A stretch of 16,637 nucleotides of DNA from Promethearchaeota archaeon (GCA_014729315.1 WJKD01000218.1:1-16637), one strand, 5' to 3'. Shown: positions 7,453-15,142, counted from the first letter of the stretch. Notes: generated from the sequence alone by a model not told the origin. A program made the numbers and translations.

Positions 7453-8091
7453 CTATATAAACGTAATAGGTTCGTAATTCGGCTCTGCGTTTACATCAAA
7501 AGTTAATTCTAAATCTTCAATTACACCATCAAGTTTTTTACAAGCTACTTTTGCTCTTTCTGGTTCCTTAATACCTGTGCATATGACTTTTCCCGATGAA
7601 AATATCAAGAAAACTGCTTTCGGGTCTTGCATTCGGTAAATCAAACCCGGAAATACTTCAGGCTCGTACATTGCGTAATCCATCATGATGGCTGCTCTAT
7701 TTAAATCGATATTTGCGTGCAAATTTGCGCTTGCCACGATGTTTTGAATCTTGAGCTCTGGGTTTTCAACTTTAATCCCCGCGTTTTTAATTTTTTTAAC
7801 TATTATTTCTACTGCCTTATCCGCACTATCAACTTGTTTTAATCCTGTCACCACAATCTTTCCTGAATTGAATATCAAGAACGTAGCTCGAGGTTCTGGT
7901 ATTCGGGTAATTATTCCTGGAAATCTTTCGGGGTTATATTCAGCTTCCGAGTGTTTTCGAGCTAATTTTAGGAGATCTATCTTTTCTTCTATTTCTAAAG
8001 TTATAGTACCTACGACATTTTCGACCTTAAAATCAAAATCGTCGTTTTCCTTACTTTTTTCTTCAGACTTTTGTTTATCTCGGTCTGACAT
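7453..8091 (-). CDS. tbp: TATA-box-binding protein (TBP)
   Basis: TBP binds and bends the TATA box and recruits TFB and RNA polymerase. The 212-residue product has the two imperfect direct repeats of the saddle fold: repeat 1 (about 21-110, RFPGIITRIPEPRATFLIF then GKIVVTG) and repeat 2 (about 111-200, VFPGLIYRMQDPKAVFLIF then GKVICTG). The four Phe that intercalate into DNA in known TBPs are all present (F57, F74, F147, F164). A charged N-terminal extension of about 20 residues precedes the core, and the C-terminal end is short. The ATG at 8091 is preferred; a TTG at 8100 is also in frame. A TATA-like box sits upstream, so the factor may respond to its own level. The identification is firm. 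Asgard genomes can carry more than one TBP. Confidence 0.97.
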   Translation of the reverse strand: MSDRDKQKSEEKSKENDDFDFKVENVVGTITLEIEEKIDLLKLARKHSEAEYNPERFPGIITRIPEPRATFLIFNSGKIVVTGLKQVDSADKAVEIIVKKIKNAGIKVENPELKIQNIVASANLHANIDLNRAAIMMDYAMYEPEVFPGLIYRMQDPKAVFLIFSSGKVICTGIKEPERAKVACKKLDGVIEDLELTFDVNAEPNYEPITFI

Positions 8092-8152
8092 CTCGATCAA
8101 CTTATAAAATTATAGCATCAATATTAATTTACTCCCATTATTTATTTCTTGA

Positions 8153-8317
8153 ATCGCATATTTAAGTTTCTGGTATTATTTTTATAAGAAATTCATAAGT
8201 TATTATTATAAGAGAAGAAAGGTCGCTAACAAAGATGAGAATATCGAACTCATAAAAGATTATAAAAGGAATCTAGACACTTATTATTCTTATTTATCAA
8301 AAAATCTTAAAACCTAA
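8153..8317 (+). other. Gap between tbp and the transporter, with a possible ORF remnant
   Basis: The 323-bp space 8092-8414 holds two divergent promoters. One plus frame is open for 54 codons (8153-8314, stop TAA at 8315) without an ATG or a ribosome-binding site. From 8222 onward its codons look gene-like, with G mostly at codon position 1 (VANKDENIELIKDY...). It overlaps the tbp promoter at its left end. It may be the tail of a lost gene or chance. Nothing else is recognisable here. Confidence 0.25.
8157..8166 (-). promoter_or_regulatory. TATA-like box for the TBP gene
   Basis: Read on the minus strand, CTTAAATATG preceded by GAAA (BRE-like) lies about 65 nt before the ATG, giving a leader of about 40 nt. 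Confidence 0.5.
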
Positions 8318-8366
8318 AAGCCCACATTCGAAAAGAAATATTCATAAATAATCCAAAATAAGCAGA

Positions 8367-8376
8367 TTTAAATTTA
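8367..8376 (+). promoter_or_regulatory. TATA-like box for the GPH transporter
   Basis: TTTAAATTTA lies about 40 nt before the ATG at 8415. The predicted start near 8398 leaves a short leader. Confidence 0.45.
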
Positions 8377-8414
8377 ATATCATTTTTGCAAATTCTAATT
8401 TCAAACGATATATT

Positions 8415-9833
8415 ATGGAAAAACCAAGTGAATTAAGAGAAGAGAAAGTACAGCTAAAAAGTAGAATCTCAGTATCTGCGGCAGATGCCTCTGTAAATTT
8501 TCTTCAAACCCTTATCGCTGGAGGCGCTTTAACATATTATTTCATTAATATTCGAGGATTAACTCCCATTTTGGCTGGAATCGTATGGTTAATCTTTGGA
8601 ATTTGGAATGCTGTAAACGATCCTCTATTTGGTTATGTCTCTGACAGAACCAAGACAAAGCTTGGGAGGAGAATTCCTTACATAAGATATGGGGCCCCCT
8701 TAATCGCCACAGCATACATATTATGCTGGATCGATTATCCCTCAATCGATTTATGGCCCGGACAAACCATTCTCTTTATCCAACTCTTAATCTTCCTCTT
8801 CTTTTACGATATCTTATATACCGCCGTAGCAACGGCGCTATATGTTATGCCGTACGAGATGGCGATTTCTAACAAAGCGAGAGGAAGTATTTTGATCTGG
8901 AAGCTCCTATTTAGCGTGTTTTCGATAACGCTTCCCTTGATAATTATTCCGCTGATTCAACCAGGAACAAACGAGCCAACTGCTTTTTATCAAATATTTC
9001 ACATAATTATCGGCGTAACTGTTGGAATTTTGGTATTTAGTAGCACTTTTTTTTACGAAGAAAAATACTATAAGAAAGAGGAGGCAAATGTTCCATTCCT
9101 CGAATCCATCAAAAACACTTTTAAAAACAAATCGTTTATTATTTTCGAAGTTGTCAGCTTCACTATTATTTACGTTCAAGCTGGTTTGATGATGGGATTA
9201 CTATTTTATTTTGACGAATTCACGGAAATACCCATTTTGTTCTTATTCATTTCCCTGTTTGCGGGAATTCCCGTGGGAATAATTCTTTTTATCGCTCGTC
9301 AAGAAAAATTGGGCGTGCGAAAAACGATGCAAATAATGCTGCTCATATTTTCCTTAAGCTGTTTTATAATCCTTTTCTTCGGGCGCTTCCTAATCCCCAC
9401 AATGATTGGGTTCTTCGGTATAGGAATGGGTATTGTTGGGGGATTTTTTCTTATCCCACTAATGAACGGAGATGTAATAGATAAGGACGAGAATGATACA
9501 GGACAAAGACGAGAGGGTATGTATGCGGCAATTAATTCTTTAATCACTAAGTACGCAATAAGCTTAGCACAAGCGGTTTTTCTATTCATAATTGTTCTCT
9601 TCGGGTATAACGAGTTACTAGCACCAGGCGAACAAAGCGAAATGGCTAAAACGGGAATTATTATCGGATGGATGCTGATGCCCGGATTATTGCTATTTTT
9701 GTGTTTCGTAGTTATGCAGTGGTATCCTCTTTACGGTCCTAAATGGATAGCAATTAAAGCTAAGCTCGCAGAAATTCATAAACAAAAAGAAAAGGAATAC
9801 TTAGAGAAACATGGGTTTAAATACGTTGTATAA
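8415..9833 (+). CDS. GPH-family (MFS) sugar:cation symporter
   Basis: The 472-residue, strongly hydrophobic product has about 12 membrane helices, the usual size for the glycoside-pentoside-hexuronide:cation symporter family (MelB-like). The family signature is in the loop between helices 2 and 3, residues 65-93 (NAVNDPLFGYVSDRTKTKLGRR), with the Asn-Asp-Pro that in MelB belongs to the cation-binding helix. A second charged loop, DVIDKDENDTGQRREGMYAA (353-372), matches the equivalent loop between helices 10 and 11. The protein should sit in the cytoplasmic membrane and import a sugar or glycoside with Na+ or H+. The next gene, about 250 bp downstream on the same strand, is a maltokinase-like kinase, which suggests a di- or monosaccharide substrate. 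The family is firm; the substrate cannot be read from sequence. Confidence 0.9.
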   Translation: MEKPSELREEKVQLKSRISVSAADASVNFLQTLIAGGALTYYFINIRGLTPILAGIVWLIFGIWNAVNDPLFGYVSDRTKTKLGRRIPYIRYGAPLIATAYILCWIDYPSIDLWPGQTILFIQLLIFLFFYDILYTAVATALYVMPYEMAISNKARGSILIWKLLFSVFSITLPLIIIPLIQPGTNEPTAFYQIFHIIIGVTVGILVFSSTFFYEEKYYKKEEANVPFLESIKNTFKNKSFIIFEVVSFTIIYVQAGLMMGLLFYFDEFTEIPILFLFISLFAGIPVGIILFIARQEKLGVRKTMQIMLLIFSLSCFIILFFGRFLIPTMIGFFGIGMGIVGGFFLIPLMNGDVIDKDENDTGQRREGMYAAINSLITKYAISLAQAVFLFIIVLFGYNELLAPGEQSEMAKTGIIIGWMLMPGLLLFLCFVVMQWYPLYGPKWIAIKAKLAEIHKQKEKEYLEKHGFKYVV

Positions 9834-9842
9834 ATTGAAAAA

Positions 9843-9853
9843 TTTTTTCTTTT
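9843..9853 (+). terminator. T-rich tract after the transporter
   Basis: T6-C-T4 lies 10 nt after the stop, suggesting that the transporter and the following kinase are mostly separate transcripts. Confidence 0.4.
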
Positions 9854-10015
9854 CATATATTCCTATTTCTTCTTAAGGAAGCCAAAAGAGATTAGTCAAA
9901 TTCTTAATCTGGAGAAACTAATTCCAAAGCTTAAATTTTATTAATTTTAGTGCCATGAAAATTACATAATATAAGATTTGATAATGTGAAGAATTGAAAA
10001 AAACTATAATAGAAA

Positions 10016-10058
10016 ATGAATTTAATAATTGTAATAATCACAATCAAATCAAATTCAT
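10016..10058 (+). repeat. Nested inverted repeats upstream of the kinase gene
   Basis: The outer arms ATGAATTT (10016-10023) and AAATTCAT (10051-10058) and the inner arms ATTGT (10028-10032) and ACAAT (10040-10044) are nearly concentric. They would make an interrupted hairpin ending 23 nt before the ATG at 10082. The left arm overlaps a TATA-like stretch (GAATTTAATAA). This is a possible operator for sugar-responsive control, but the composition is nearly all A and T. Confidence 0.35.
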
Positions 10059-10081
10059 TATAAGTAGCGTGAATGTGAAAA

Positions 10082-11791
10082 ATGTTAAAAAACTTAGATA
10101 AAAGTATCCTTCAGAACATCTTCAACTCTAACGAGTTTAAAGCGTGGCTTTTATCACGAAGATGGTTTGGGGATAAATCTACGCTTGCTAATCTGGAATT
10201 CAAAGTTTCCTTTGGGTATTTCCATATTATTTCTGAATGTATTTTTTTAACGGTAATTGAAATCACGAAAGCAAATTATCTCAAAAAATATTTTCTTCCG
10301 TTAATTTATTATAAGAAGATCCAAAAAATTTTATTATCCAGCGAAAAGGAAAGAGATAACATAATTAAATTAACAGAAAACACCTTTACTAAAAAAATAG
10401 TTATCCAAAATAAAGTATTTACCCTTAATCTGTTAGAAGCAGAATATTGCATCTATTTTTGGAATGGCATGTTGTTTGATAAAGCTATCGCTGAAAAATT
10501 TCCAAGTTTATCATTGGATTTAACTTTGTACGAAGAACAATTTGAAACAGAACAAGACATAAAAAACGTGCAAAATTTAATCGAAGCTAGTCTTTTTCCC
10601 GATAGGTACAATATATCGCTCGCACAGTTGGGAAAAGGCAATACGACAAATCTTCTTTTTCAATTAGAATTATTTAATAAAAAAGAAGCTACTGCATATT
10701 CGTACGTCCTAAAATCTTATAAAGAATATTCGAGCGTTAACGAACCTTCTATGCTCTTTGTCTTGGTTAAGAATAAATTTCCATACTCTCCAAATATTTA
10801 TGGCATCATTAAGGTAGACGGTAAAGAATCGATTGGTATTATGCAAGATGTTCCAAATCAAGGAAATATCGGCGATATATATTGGAAGGAGGTAAGCAAT
10901 CTCATTTTTGATGTTTTTAAAAATATTAATGCCGATTATTCAGAATTTGAAAATGAAGCTAAGGTTAAAGAGATTATCAAAACCTATTGCGGAGAATCTT
11001 TAGTTGTATCTGATCTAATAGGAGATTATATTCAAAATTTACATAATTCTTTAATTTTAGAAGATGAACCTCGTTATTCAAAAGAGAAAATTGACAGCAA
11101 GCCATATTTGGACGAATATAACCAAATGTTAAATAGCATGTTAGAGTCCATAAAAAACACGATGAATAAAAAACGAGAAAAGGCATTCTATAATTTACCA
11201 AAAATTAACTCAGTTTTAATTGATACGAAAGATTTAATTACTAAATTTCATGAAGAATTTAAAGAAGAGACCATTGAGATACAACCTGTTCATCAAGACC
11301 TTCACATGGAACAGATCCTTTACAACAAACAAGATGGCGATTATAAGTTTTATTTTATAGATTTTGAAGGAGATCCTCAGCTTTCCCCAGAGGAAAGAAA
11401 TAAAAAGTTTCCTGTTGAAAAGGACTTAGCGTCTTACTTACGCTCTTTGAGCTATATAAAATTCAACATATTCCTCAAATTCATAGAAAAATACATCACA
11501 TCAGACAAGAAGTACGGCGTTCCCGAAGAAGAGCTTTATAATATGTTTTTTAGAAAAGCTTATTCCAAGAGCAATGAAATATTGGAAACAATTCTCGAAG
11601 TTTTGAATCAATGGGAGTTCAAGATGATGACTAAGATTTTAAATGTTGAAAAATATAATCCAAGTATCACCTTGATTAATTATCATTCTATCGAAAGAGT
11701 TCTTCACGAAATCCAATACGAAATGCTTTATCGTCCTTCGGAAATCATAGTCCCCATTTTAGGATTAAAAGAAATAACAGAAAGAAATTAA
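10082..11791 (+). CDS. Maltokinase-like sugar kinase
   Basis: Maltokinases (Mak/Pep2) have a eukaryotic-protein-kinase-like fold and phosphorylate maltose to maltose 1-phosphate with ATP. The 569-residue product has the family's N-terminal cap signature SRRWFGDKS (25-33), a glycine-rich nucleotide loop LGKGNTTNLLF (near 183), a likely ATP-binding lysine K211 (VLKSYKEY), the catalytic loop VHQDLHMEQIL (403-413, catalytic Asp 406), the metal-binding IDFEGDP (426-432, Asp 427) and a downstream LASYLRSLSYIKF helix matching the family. Length is somewhat above the usual 440-500 residues. No trehalose synthase or GlgE gene is beside it, so glycogen-type use is unproven. A sugar symporter precedes it on the same strand. 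The fold and family are clear; maltose as the substrate is inferred, and another sugar is possible. Confidence 0.82.
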   Translation: MLKNLDKSILQNIFNSNEFKAWLLSRRWFGDKSTLANLEFKVSFGYFHIISECIFLTVIEITKANYLKKYFLPLIYYKKIQKILLSSEKERDNIIKLTENTFTKKIVIQNKVFTLNLLEAEYCIYFWNGMLFDKAIAEKFPSLSLDLTLYEEQFETEQDIKNVQNLIEASLFPDRYNISLAQLGKGNTTNLLFQLELFNKKEATAYSYVLKSYKEYSSVNEPSMLFVLVKNKFPYSPNIYGIIKVDGKESIGIMQDVPNQGNIGDIYWKEVSNLIFDVFKNINADYSEFENEAKVKEIIKTYCGESLVVSDLIGDYIQNLHNSLILEDEPRYSKEKIDSKPYLDEYNQMLNSMLESIKNTMNKKREKAFYNLPKINSVLIDTKDLITKFHEEFKEETIEIQPVHQDLHMEQILYNKQDGDYKFYFIDFEGDPQLSPEERNKKFPVEKDLASYLRSLSYIKFNIFLKFIEKYITSDKKYGVPEEELYNMFFRKAYSKSNEILETILEVLNQWEFKMMTKILNVEKYNPSITLINYHSIERVLHEIQYEMLYRPSEIIVPILGLKEITERN

Positions 11792-11901
11792 AACCTTTTT
11801 CATCTCTTTTTCTTAGTTAAAATTTCTTGTTCTTGAGACTAGAATTTCATTAGAATAAAGCTTATCAACATTTATTGGTAGCTTTTCACGAAGAGGAAAA
11901 G

Positions 11902-11910
11902 ATAAATATA
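11902..11910 (+). promoter_or_regulatory. TATA box of the VOC-fold gene
   Basis: ATAAATATA preceded by an AAAAG stretch (BRE-like). The predicted start near 11932 leaves about 30 nt to the ATG at 11961. Confidence 0.5.
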
Positions 11911-11960
11911 TTCAAATCACCCATAGTTATTTATTCATTTCAAAAGTGGCGAATAAAATA

Positions 11961-12437
11961 ATGTCCAAAGAATTATTAGGTATTGATTTAAGCAATCTTA
12001 AAATCGCACAATTAGGGTTTGTATTTAAAGACGTAGAGAAACAAGCAAAAATTATGGAATCAATTTACGGGATACCACAATTTGCCATTCTACTTGACGA
12101 AGATTACGAAATAGAATATCGAGGGAAAAAATCGTTAATCTCGACAAAAATCGCAATGAGTCGCTTTTTTAACACCCAAATTGAGCTCATTGAGTTATTG
12201 AAAGGAAATTGCATTTATAAAGAATTTTTAGACGCAGGAAGGGAAGGACTTAACCATGTGAGTTTCTTCATCGACGATTTAGATATGTATATAGATGCGT
12301 TTAAAAAAGCTGGATTTCAGATTATTCACTATGGGCAGATTGGCAAACAGAGATTTGCGTATTTTAATACTGAAGAAGATTTTGGTCTTCTTTTAGAATT
12401 TCAGGAGACAGTAAAAAGAAAAAGAAGAAAAAAATAA
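11961..12437 (+). CDS. VOC-superfamily protein, methylmalonyl-CoA epimerase/glyoxalase-like
   Basis: The 158-residue product has the two beta-alpha-beta-beta-beta units of the vicinal oxygen chelate fold. With numbering from a GTG at 11946 (15 nt upstream of the preferred ATG), the first unit starts at LKIAQLGFVFKDVEK (18-32) with a TQIELIELLKG strand (77-87), and the second at GLNHVSFFIDDLDMYIDAFKKAGF (101-124), closing with FGLLLEFQE (146-154). The usual metal ligands would be Gln22, Glu83, His104 and Glu151. Gln replaces the first His seen in classical epimerases, so activity may differ. The C-terminal end is a short Lys/Arg tract. It is convergent with the amidohydrolase gene, 51 bp away. 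The superfamily call is firm; the epimerase call is only the closest resemblance. Confidence 0.78.
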   Translation: MSKELLGIDLSNLKIAQLGFVFKDVEKQAKIMESIYGIPQFAILLDEDYEIEYRGKKSLISTKIAMSRFFNTQIELIELLKGNCIYKEFLDAGREGLNHVSFFIDDLDMYIDAFKKAGFQIIHYGQIGKQRFAYFNTEEDFGLLLEFQETVKRKRRKK

Positions 12438-12447
12438 TATTTTAACC

Positions 12448-12455
12448 TTTTTTTT
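12448..12455 (+). terminator. T8 tract after the VOC-fold gene
   Basis: Eight T lie about 10 nt past the stop, in the 51-bp space between convergent genes. Confidence 0.4.
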
Positions 12456-12488
12456 ATTTATCGTAAATTTTGATGTTTCGACTATCTA

Positions 12489-13427
12489 TTATTCTGATAT
12501 GCCAAAAATGCGTTGAGCGTTACCCCCTAAGATGAGTTCTATTTCTTCCTCTGTAAACGAAATTCCTTCAGATGCTTTTTCGGGTAAATTTTTTATCATC
12601 TGTACCCATTCTTTATCCGCTATAGCACCTCGTAAATACGGGTTGTCAGTTCCAAATAAAACCCTCTCTGAGGTGACTCGATTCATGCAATCCCTCAGCG
12701 TACGGCAAAATTTATCGTAATCGGTCATCGCTATATGCTGCCAGCCAGAAAAGTCTATTATAATGTTAGTTTTATATAATCCTAAAAAGAATAACACTTG
12801 GTTCCAGCCGAATCCCATATGTGCTGCTTGTATTGGCATATCAGGATATTTAATACATATATCATCTAAATAAATAGGATTTGCGAACTCTGATCTTAAT
12901 GGTTGAGCAATTTGACCCGAATGAAAGACGACAGACCCTTTATATTCGCTCACAATATCCAACAACTTGTAGACTTCCTCCGTGTTCGGATAGAATCCCG
13001 AACACTGGTGGAGTTTTAAACCTTTTACATCCCATTCTTCAAACGCATTTCTAACAATTTCCTGAGCGTTGGGCCGCCTAGGATCGGTAGTTACATATGC
13101 GATAAGTCTACCCGGAAATGCTTGTTGAGCTTCTACGATCAATCGGTTTTGTTCTTCAATAGGTACTTCCGGTTCTCCGATAATCAACCCAGTGTCGTGG
13201 GCGAAAATGATCGTTTTATCGATTCCCGCCCTGTCCATATTTTTTATTAGATCTTTGCCGGTCGGATCGAACAGTGGCTTAAAAAGCCGCTTTTTTATCA
13301 TACTTAGGGGCATTTCCCCCAAACCTTTATGTTTCAAAGCAATTACATATATTTTAGCTAGCTCGTCCCACCATTTGTCCGCATGCCATGTTTTGTCAGT
13401 CAGATGACAATGCGCGTCTATTATCAT
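12489..13427 (-). CDS. Amidohydrolase-2 family metal-dependent hydrolase/decarboxylase
   Basis: The 312-residue product has a TIM-barrel amidohydrolase fold of the PF04909 type (ACMSD-like decarboxylases, lactone or amide hydrolases). Metal-site motifs appear in order at the strand ends: DAHCH (4-8, His6 and His8), KGLKLH (135-140), VFHSG (167-171, His169), AAHMGF (201-206, His203) and FGTDNPY (258-264, Asp261). Together they make an HxH...H...H...D set for one divalent metal, usually Zn2+. The substrate is unknown. The protein is cytosolic and has no signal peptide. The ATG at 13427 puts DAHCH at the extreme N-terminus, as usual. Base composition is less AT-extreme than in the surface-protein genes. 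It lies on the same strand downstream of the ribbon-helix-helix gene but is separated from it by 206 bp and a probable promoter. Confidence 0.88.
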   Translation of the reverse strand: MIIDAHCHLTDKTWHADKWWDELAKIYVIALKHKGLGEMPLSMIKKRLFKPLFDPTGKDLIKNMDRAGIDKTIIFAHDTGLIIGEPEVPIEEQNRLIVEAQQAFPGRLIAYVTTDPRRPNAQEIVRNAFEEWDVKGLKLHQCSGFYPNTEEVYKLLDIVSEYKGSVVFHSGQIAQPLRSEFANPIYLDDICIKYPDMPIQAAHMGFGWNQVLFFLGLYKTNIIIDFSGWQHIAMTDYDKFCRTLRDCMNRVTSERVLFGTDNPYLRGAIADKEWVQMIKNLPEKASEGISFTEEEIELILGGNAQRIFGISE

Positions 13428-13480
13428 GGTATTTATCTCAAATTTTTTTATTAATTTTATTTCATCTTTAGCATTTTTGA

Positions 13481-13492
13481 ATTTATTTACTT
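13481..13492 (-). promoter_or_regulatory. TATA-like box for the amidohydrolase gene
   Basis: On the minus strand AAGTAAATAAAT lies about 55-65 nt before the ATG at 13427, giving a predicted leader of about 35 nt. Confidence 0.35.
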
Positions 13493-13574
13493 AATTGTTA
13501 GATAAAAAAGATACAATTTTTCTTAATAATTGTATTGATTTACTAGAAACTTTTAGAAATGCGAATTTTTTATG

Positions 13575-13599
13575 AGATCAAAACTAATTTTTTTGATCT
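13575..13599. repeat. 9-bp inverted repeat between regulator and amidohydrolase
   Basis: AGATCAAAA (13575-13583) and TTTTGATCT (13591-13599) are perfect complements with a 7-nt loop. They lie 35-59 nt past the stop of the minus-strand regulator. No clear T run follows on the minus strand, so this is an RNA 3' stem-loop or a protein-binding palindrome rather than a standard terminator. Confidence 0.5.
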
Positions 13600-13633
13600 A
13601 AGAAGAATTGTGATTTTTTTCGTTGACGATTAG

Positions 13634-14263
13634 CTATTCCTTGGATTTCTCATCTAATTTGGCAAACTCGTAAGAATAATACGTGGCCACCCTCGACACG
13701 GGTTGTATTGTGTTCATATAACTTTTTTTGGTTCTGCTGCTATCTTCAATCTGTTCCTCGGTGAATGTAATATCGTATTTCTTGTCTGGATCGTAATTAA
13801 TCAGCTTATAAGTAAACGCCTCAATAAATTTCTTGGGTCCAAACCGATTAGAGATTATGATATATCCTTCTGCATCTGTTTTTTTTCGAAAGAACCCCAG
13901 ATGTTCGATTAAATTTAATTTATATTCTAAATCGTCTAATCGTCCTTGAAGTCTTGCAATATCATTAATGAATCGAGCTAATTTTATTCCAAATTCCATT
14001 TGATCTCTTTCTTCATATTCTTCTAATAATTTTCGGAACATCTTCCGTTTAAGAATTATCAAATCGCGCTCATCTAAGGATCTAATTGATCCGGTATCAA
14101 TTATGACATACTTTGCCATCTCTAAGAAGTTTCGAATAACCGATGCCTTCGAGATCCCTCTTTTGAGCCTTAAATCGTCTAGAACTTGGTCTAGATCCTC
14201 ATCAATCCGAACAGTTAAAACTGTTTTTTTAGTCTTATCATCAGCTCTCGTATTTTTGCTCAT
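13634..14263 (-). CDS. Ribbon-helix-helix transcriptional regulator with C-terminal domain
   Basis: Residues about 12-50 (numbered from the ATG at 14263) form a ribbon-helix-helix DNA-binding unit: the strand VLTVRIDEDL, helix 1 DQVLDDLRLKRG, then ISKASVIRNFLEMA. Such units dimerise and insert the paired strand in the DNA major groove. A charged helical stretch (about 65-125, likely coiled coil with ARLQGRLDDLEYKLNLIEHL) and a C-terminal domain of about 85 residues of no recognised family follow, larger than simple antitoxin-type regulators. The ATG is chosen because GGTGA stands 5 nt upstream; in-frame TTG and GTG codons at 14275 and 14272 would destroy that spacing. No toxin gene is adjacent. 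A perfect inverted repeat at the promoter suggests autoregulation. Confidence 0.83.
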   Translation of the reverse strand: MSKNTRADDKTKKTVLTVRIDEDLDQVLDDLRLKRGISKASVIRNFLEMAKYVIIDTGSIRSLDERDLIILKRKMFRKLLEEYEERDQMEFGIKLARFINDIARLQGRLDDLEYKLNLIEHLGFFRKKTDAEGYIIISNRFGPKKFIEAFTYKLINYDPDKKYDITFTEEQIEDSSRTKKSYMNTIQPVSRVATYYSYEFAKLDEKSKE

Positions 14264-14268
14264 CTCGT

Positions 14269-14273
14269 TCACC
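14269..14273 (-). promoter_or_regulatory. Shine-Dalgarno deciding the ribbon-helix-helix start
   Basis: GGTGA on the minus strand, 5 nt before the ATG at 14263, favours this start over the upstream GTG and TTG. Confidence 0.6.
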
Positions 14274-14296
14274 AAAAACGGAATTTTGAGATTAGT

Positions 14297-14316
14297 TTAA
14301 ATGAGCTTTCATTTAA
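14297..14316. promoter_or_regulatory. Candidate operator of the ribbon-helix-helix gene
   Basis: TTAAATGA (14297-14304) and TCATTTAA (14309-14316) form a perfect 8-bp inverted repeat with a 4-nt centre (GCTT). It lies 34-53 bp before the ATG and overlaps the transcription start predicted from the TATA-like box at 14333-14342. Such compact palindromes are typical ribbon-helix-helix binding sites, so autorepression is plausible. Confidence 0.5.
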
Positions 14317-14332
14317 CTCATATTTTATTCGT

Positions 14333-14342
14333 TAAATATTTT
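14333..14342 (-). promoter_or_regulatory. TATA-like box for the ribbon-helix-helix gene
   Basis: On the minus strand AAATATTTAA follows TCTAA. A start about 25 nt on falls inside the inverted repeat at 14297-14316. Confidence 0.4.
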
Positions 14343-14430
14343 AGATTTTATTTCGTAATTTTTGTATTCGAAAATATTTATAATAATATAAAGTAACAAA
14401 AGAATATAAATGATTATGCCATTTTTTTAA

Positions 14431-15018
14431 TTGGAGAGCTTTTCTATCGTAATTTTTCGCAAGTTTTTCTATATATGTAAGTATGAAGCCAATTTTATTA
14501 ATCAGAAGATTTTAGAGAATTTTTGTCATAATCCAATTAATAAAGATATTTTTTTCAAATTTGAAGGGATTGAATCGTAAAAAGAAATTTTTGACAAAGT
14601 TAGAACAAAATTAGGAACTCTCTTTTTTTAAATGTTTAAGGTCTTAGACGATATGAAAAAATTATTATTAGACTATGAATAAGAATTAGATTTTGTAATC
14701 CTTCAGAATAGTAAAATGATTTTAAATGAAGAATAATTGATGATAGATAGGGTTTTCGTAGAATTACTCTCACTTTTCTTCGATTAAGGCAAAATTCTTT
14801 ATTTTTCAAACGAAAAATAACTTAAAGAAAAGAATTATTTAATTAAAACTCTATTTTATCAAATAAGCATAAAACAAACTAAATACATTTTAAGATAATA
14901 GTAGAAAACTCAAAAACCTAAAATTTTAGCACTTGTCAAATACCCTTTCGTTAAATATAGTCGAGTTCTATTAGCGATCATATTTAACTACAATAAAATA
15001 CTTGTGAATTCTTTGTAA
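14431..15018 (+). pseudogene. Probable decayed gene in the long gap (in-frame TAA stops)
   Basis: The 879-bp space 14264-15142 has no intact gene, but one plus frame reads like a protein throughout: FKFEGIES*KEIFDKVRTKL, then MFKVLDDMKKLLLDYE*, ELDFVILQNSKMILNEE*, LMIDRVFVELLSLFFD*, GKILYFSNEK*. Its stops are TAA at 14578, 14629, 14680, 14734, 14785, 14818 and 14896, two TAG at 14899 and 14902, and a final TAA at 15016. By hand count over 14518-14844, G falls 26 times at codon position 1, 7 at position 2 and 11 at position 3, a clear coding signature. No frameshift is needed. A TTG at 14431 follows an in-frame stop, and a TATA-like stretch lies near 14403. The family is not recognised. Most likely it is a gene inactivated by point changes such as AAA or GAA to TAA. 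Confidence 0.5.
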
Positions 15019-15142
15019 CTTTTTATTTTATTTATTACGGTAATAGAATTTAAAAACATGTGATAATGTACTTATTATGTTGAAAAGTAAAAGTTTTGTT
15101 AGGGTTGCATAAAAAAATAACAAATTAGTAAGTAATTTAATC

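Noticed and set aside
13634..14263. Antitoxin of a toxin-antitoxin pair
   Set aside because: The ribbon-helix-helix protein is longer than typical antitoxins and no small toxin gene overlaps or adjoins it.
14518..14895. Reassignment of TAA to an amino acid in this genome
   Set aside because: Other genes in the window, for example those ending at 434, 7397 and 15921, use TAA as their true stop, so a local decayed gene is simpler.
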